From Granulicella mallensis (GTDB lineage Bacteria; Acidobacteriota; Terriglobia; Terriglobales; Acidobacteriaceae), in NCBI RefSeq assembly GCF_014203225.1, contig NZ_JACHIO010000007.1, positions 62,001 to 126,000 on the forward strand: a stretch of DNA of 64,000 bases, read 5' to 3'. The notes beneath the pieces were generated by a model. The model made no database searches and had not been told where the DNA came from. It worked only from the letters and a program-made list of their open reading frames with translations. The translations under genes and the position numbers were made by a program. Shown here piece by piece: positions 62,665-64,000 of this stretch (the stretch's first letter is position 1; every line of letters starts with the position of its first letter).

Positions 62665-64000
62665 TTGGCCTCTCCCATCGGAATCTCCATCGGCAAGAGG
62701 CCCTGCAAGCTGCTCTGCTGGTCGAGCGCCGCCGTGTCTGGATCATTTTGCTGCCAGGACTTGTCCTCCACTCCGATGTTCACATTGATCGTTTTCAACT
62801 CGCCGAATATGATGGGCGGTTGAGGACCGGCGAAGAGTCCGTCCTCCGGCTGAAGGTGGTTTGCCCAGAAGAGCACGCAACTCAGCACGGCGCGATTTCC
62901 CTCGATCTCTTTGATCTTTTTCAATCGCGACTCGTGGAACATGTCACGTTTGAAACCGTCACTGGTGAAGCGGTAGGTCGGTGTGACCTCAAGAAACCAG
63001 GCACCGTCCAAAAAGCGAAATTGCCCGCGAAAGGCAAGGTGTCGACGATAGTGGAAGACCCTTCCATCCTTGGCCTTGCTGCTGAATGGGGAAACGACGC
63101 TCAGGCCACTCGTCCGCTTGAGCGATTTGTAGGATTGCTTTCGCTTTTCCCCAACCATCGCGAAGCAGTCGTCCTTCGGCCAAAACCGCAGACGGGCGTC
63201 AACCTGTGCGCGCAGCGTCTTGTTCAACAATTGGACGAAGAGGCGCGTCCGTTCGGGATCGTCAGACTCCGACCACTCCACGGTGTCGAACCCTTCGACC
63301 GTTCCAGGCTCGCAGATAGAGTCCCAATCCGAGTTCGATAGATCTTCGAAACTGACAAGCTTCTTCTCCCAAATAATCCATCCGGACGCGGGGTGAATCT
63401 TCTTCCGATTCAGAATCTCCCATATATCCGTGGGGTCCCGATACTGCGTCGCCGCCACATAGACCACAGCGGGCAATCCTTCAATCGCAAGTAGGTTGCT
63501 CCAAAGACGTTCGGCAGTGGGCCGTGGCGGAAGGTATAACCCTCCCTTCGGTGCGCCCACGCGCACGAGTTCCGACAGGGACGCCGTACTAAAGCGGTGT
63601 TGTTCTTTTCGATAAAGAATGGAGGTGCTGTCGCCGGGCTTCCAGTCCCGGAAAACCTCGGGAATGGAAACCCAGTAGCCCTGCTGCGTCTCTGGATCGG
63701 AAACGATCAGAATCACCGGAAGATTGGTTTTAAGCCAGTACTGCAAATCACTCGGATCGCAGGTATAACGGAATTCGTCGACGGCATCACGGATGGACGA
63801 GACAACTTTACTTTGTACGGCCAGATTCAGGCCCAAAGGGACTCGCTTAGCGGGGTCGAAGAGCTCGATGTAACCATCAATCCCCACTTCGTTCGGTCCG
63901 CTGGCCGTCCAGCGGGAGCCCATCTTCAAGAGAACCCCCTCGATGAAATTGACTCCCTGCTGGCCAGTTTGTCCCGTGGACGACAAGATTTTTGGCCGAA
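62661..64000 (-). CDS. DREN (PD-(D/E)XK, DUF4365)-APAZ effector of short Argonaute system, 5' end possibly beyond window
   Basis: A TTG at 63986 is the last possible start inside the window, but the frame stays open to the edge (PKILSSTGQ...), so the real start may lie outside. The N-terminal 180 residues form a PD-(D/E)XK nuclease fold of the DUF4365 type: an initial helix with NFIEGVLLKMG, then NEVGIDGYIEL (Asp37, counted from the TTG) and LGLNLAVQSK (Gln58-x-Lys60). The rest, from about 190, is an APAZ-like domain (AVVYVAATQYRDPTDIWEIL, LFVQLLNKTLRAQVDARLRFW), which binds the partner Argonaute. In SPARDA systems this nuclease degrades DNA and RNA in the cell after activation, causing cell death or dormancy. 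Confidence 0.83.
   Translation of the reverse strand, partial: RPKILSSTGQTGQQGVNFIEGVLLKMGSRWTASGPNEVGIDGYIELFDPAKRVPLGLNLAVQSKVVSSIRDAVDEFRYTCDPSDLQYWLKTNLPVILIVSDPETQQGYWVSIPEVFRDWKPGDSTSILYRKEQHRFSTASLSELVRVGAPKGGLYLPPRPTAERLWSNLLAIEGLPAVVYVAATQYRDPTDIWEILNRKKIHPASGWIIWEKKLVSFEDLSNSDWDSICEPGTVEGFDTVEWSESDDPERTRLFVQLLNKTLRAQVDARLRFWPKDDCFAMVGEKRKQSYKSLKRTSGLSVVSPFSSKAKDGRVFHYRRHLAFRGQFRFLDGAWFLEVTPTYRFTSDGFKRDMFHESRLKKIKEIEGNRAVLSCVLFWANHLQPEDGLFAGPQPPIIFGELKTINVNIGVEDKSWQQNDPDTAALDQQSSLQGLLPMEIPMGEAK

Overview
The window looks like a chromosomal segment of an Acidobacteriota soil bacterium, subdivision 1 type (Granulicella/Edaphobacter/Terriglobus-like). The evidence is four very large Oar-type TonB-dependent receptors with an N-terminal carboxypeptidase-regulatory domain, Tat-exported Gfo/Idh/MocA proteins, a membrane-anchored winged-helix protein of a kind common in this phylum, and moderately GC-rich coding sequence. 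This placement is inferred from gene families, not from a marker gene.

Region 1 (1-29.7 kb) is an amino-sugar locus that best fits N-acetylgalactosamine / alpha-galactoside use. It holds a PfkB sugar kinase (cut by the left edge), the sugar-phosphate isomerase/deaminase AgaS (two copies), a GatZ/KbaZ-type protein plus a decayed second copy not previously obvious (14900-15323), two paralogous DeoR-type regulators, a NagB-type deaminase, two clan-D alpha-galactosidase-like hydrolases, a GH109-type protein, two related amidohydrolases, a sorbosone-dehydrogenase-like protein, a DUF4832 protein, an acyltransferase-like membrane protein, APC and MFS transporters and a TonB receptor. The likely flow is outer-membrane import by the receptor, periplasmic release of sugars, inner-membrane transport by MFS or APC, and deamination/isomerisation to tagatose-phosphate intermediates. 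A canonical deacetylase (NagA/AgaA) and a catalytic class II aldolase are not seen in the window. Several inverted repeats with TTTCG half-sites lie upstream of genes in this region and are candidate DeoR operators.

Region 2 (30-51 kb) carries three more TonB receptors with a squalene/phytoene-synthase-family gene, a PLC-like phosphodiesterase, a YdcF-type protein, a membrane-bound regulator divergent from one receptor, a DUF1624 acetyltransferase, a glutaminase-like DUF4965 protein and a sialate O-acetylesterase. Region 3 (51-57.5 kb) is ragged: a lipoprotein and a membrane protein each broken by a one-base homopolymer shift, a ParB fragment, a GT-C-like membrane protein and a small membrane protein.

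Region 4 (57.6-64 kb) looks like one end of an integrated island. It begins at a 3' fragment of a tRNA-Phe gene (57622-57673), then has an ImmA/IrrE plus DUF4411 (PIN-like) pair, a dead tyrosine recombinase, two small unknown genes and, on the minus strand, a two-gene short prokaryotic Argonaute operon: a PD-(D/E)XK (DUF4365/DREN)-APAZ protein overlapping by 4 bases a catalytically dead MID-PIWI protein. This matches the SPARDA type of defence system and is the most notable system in the window.
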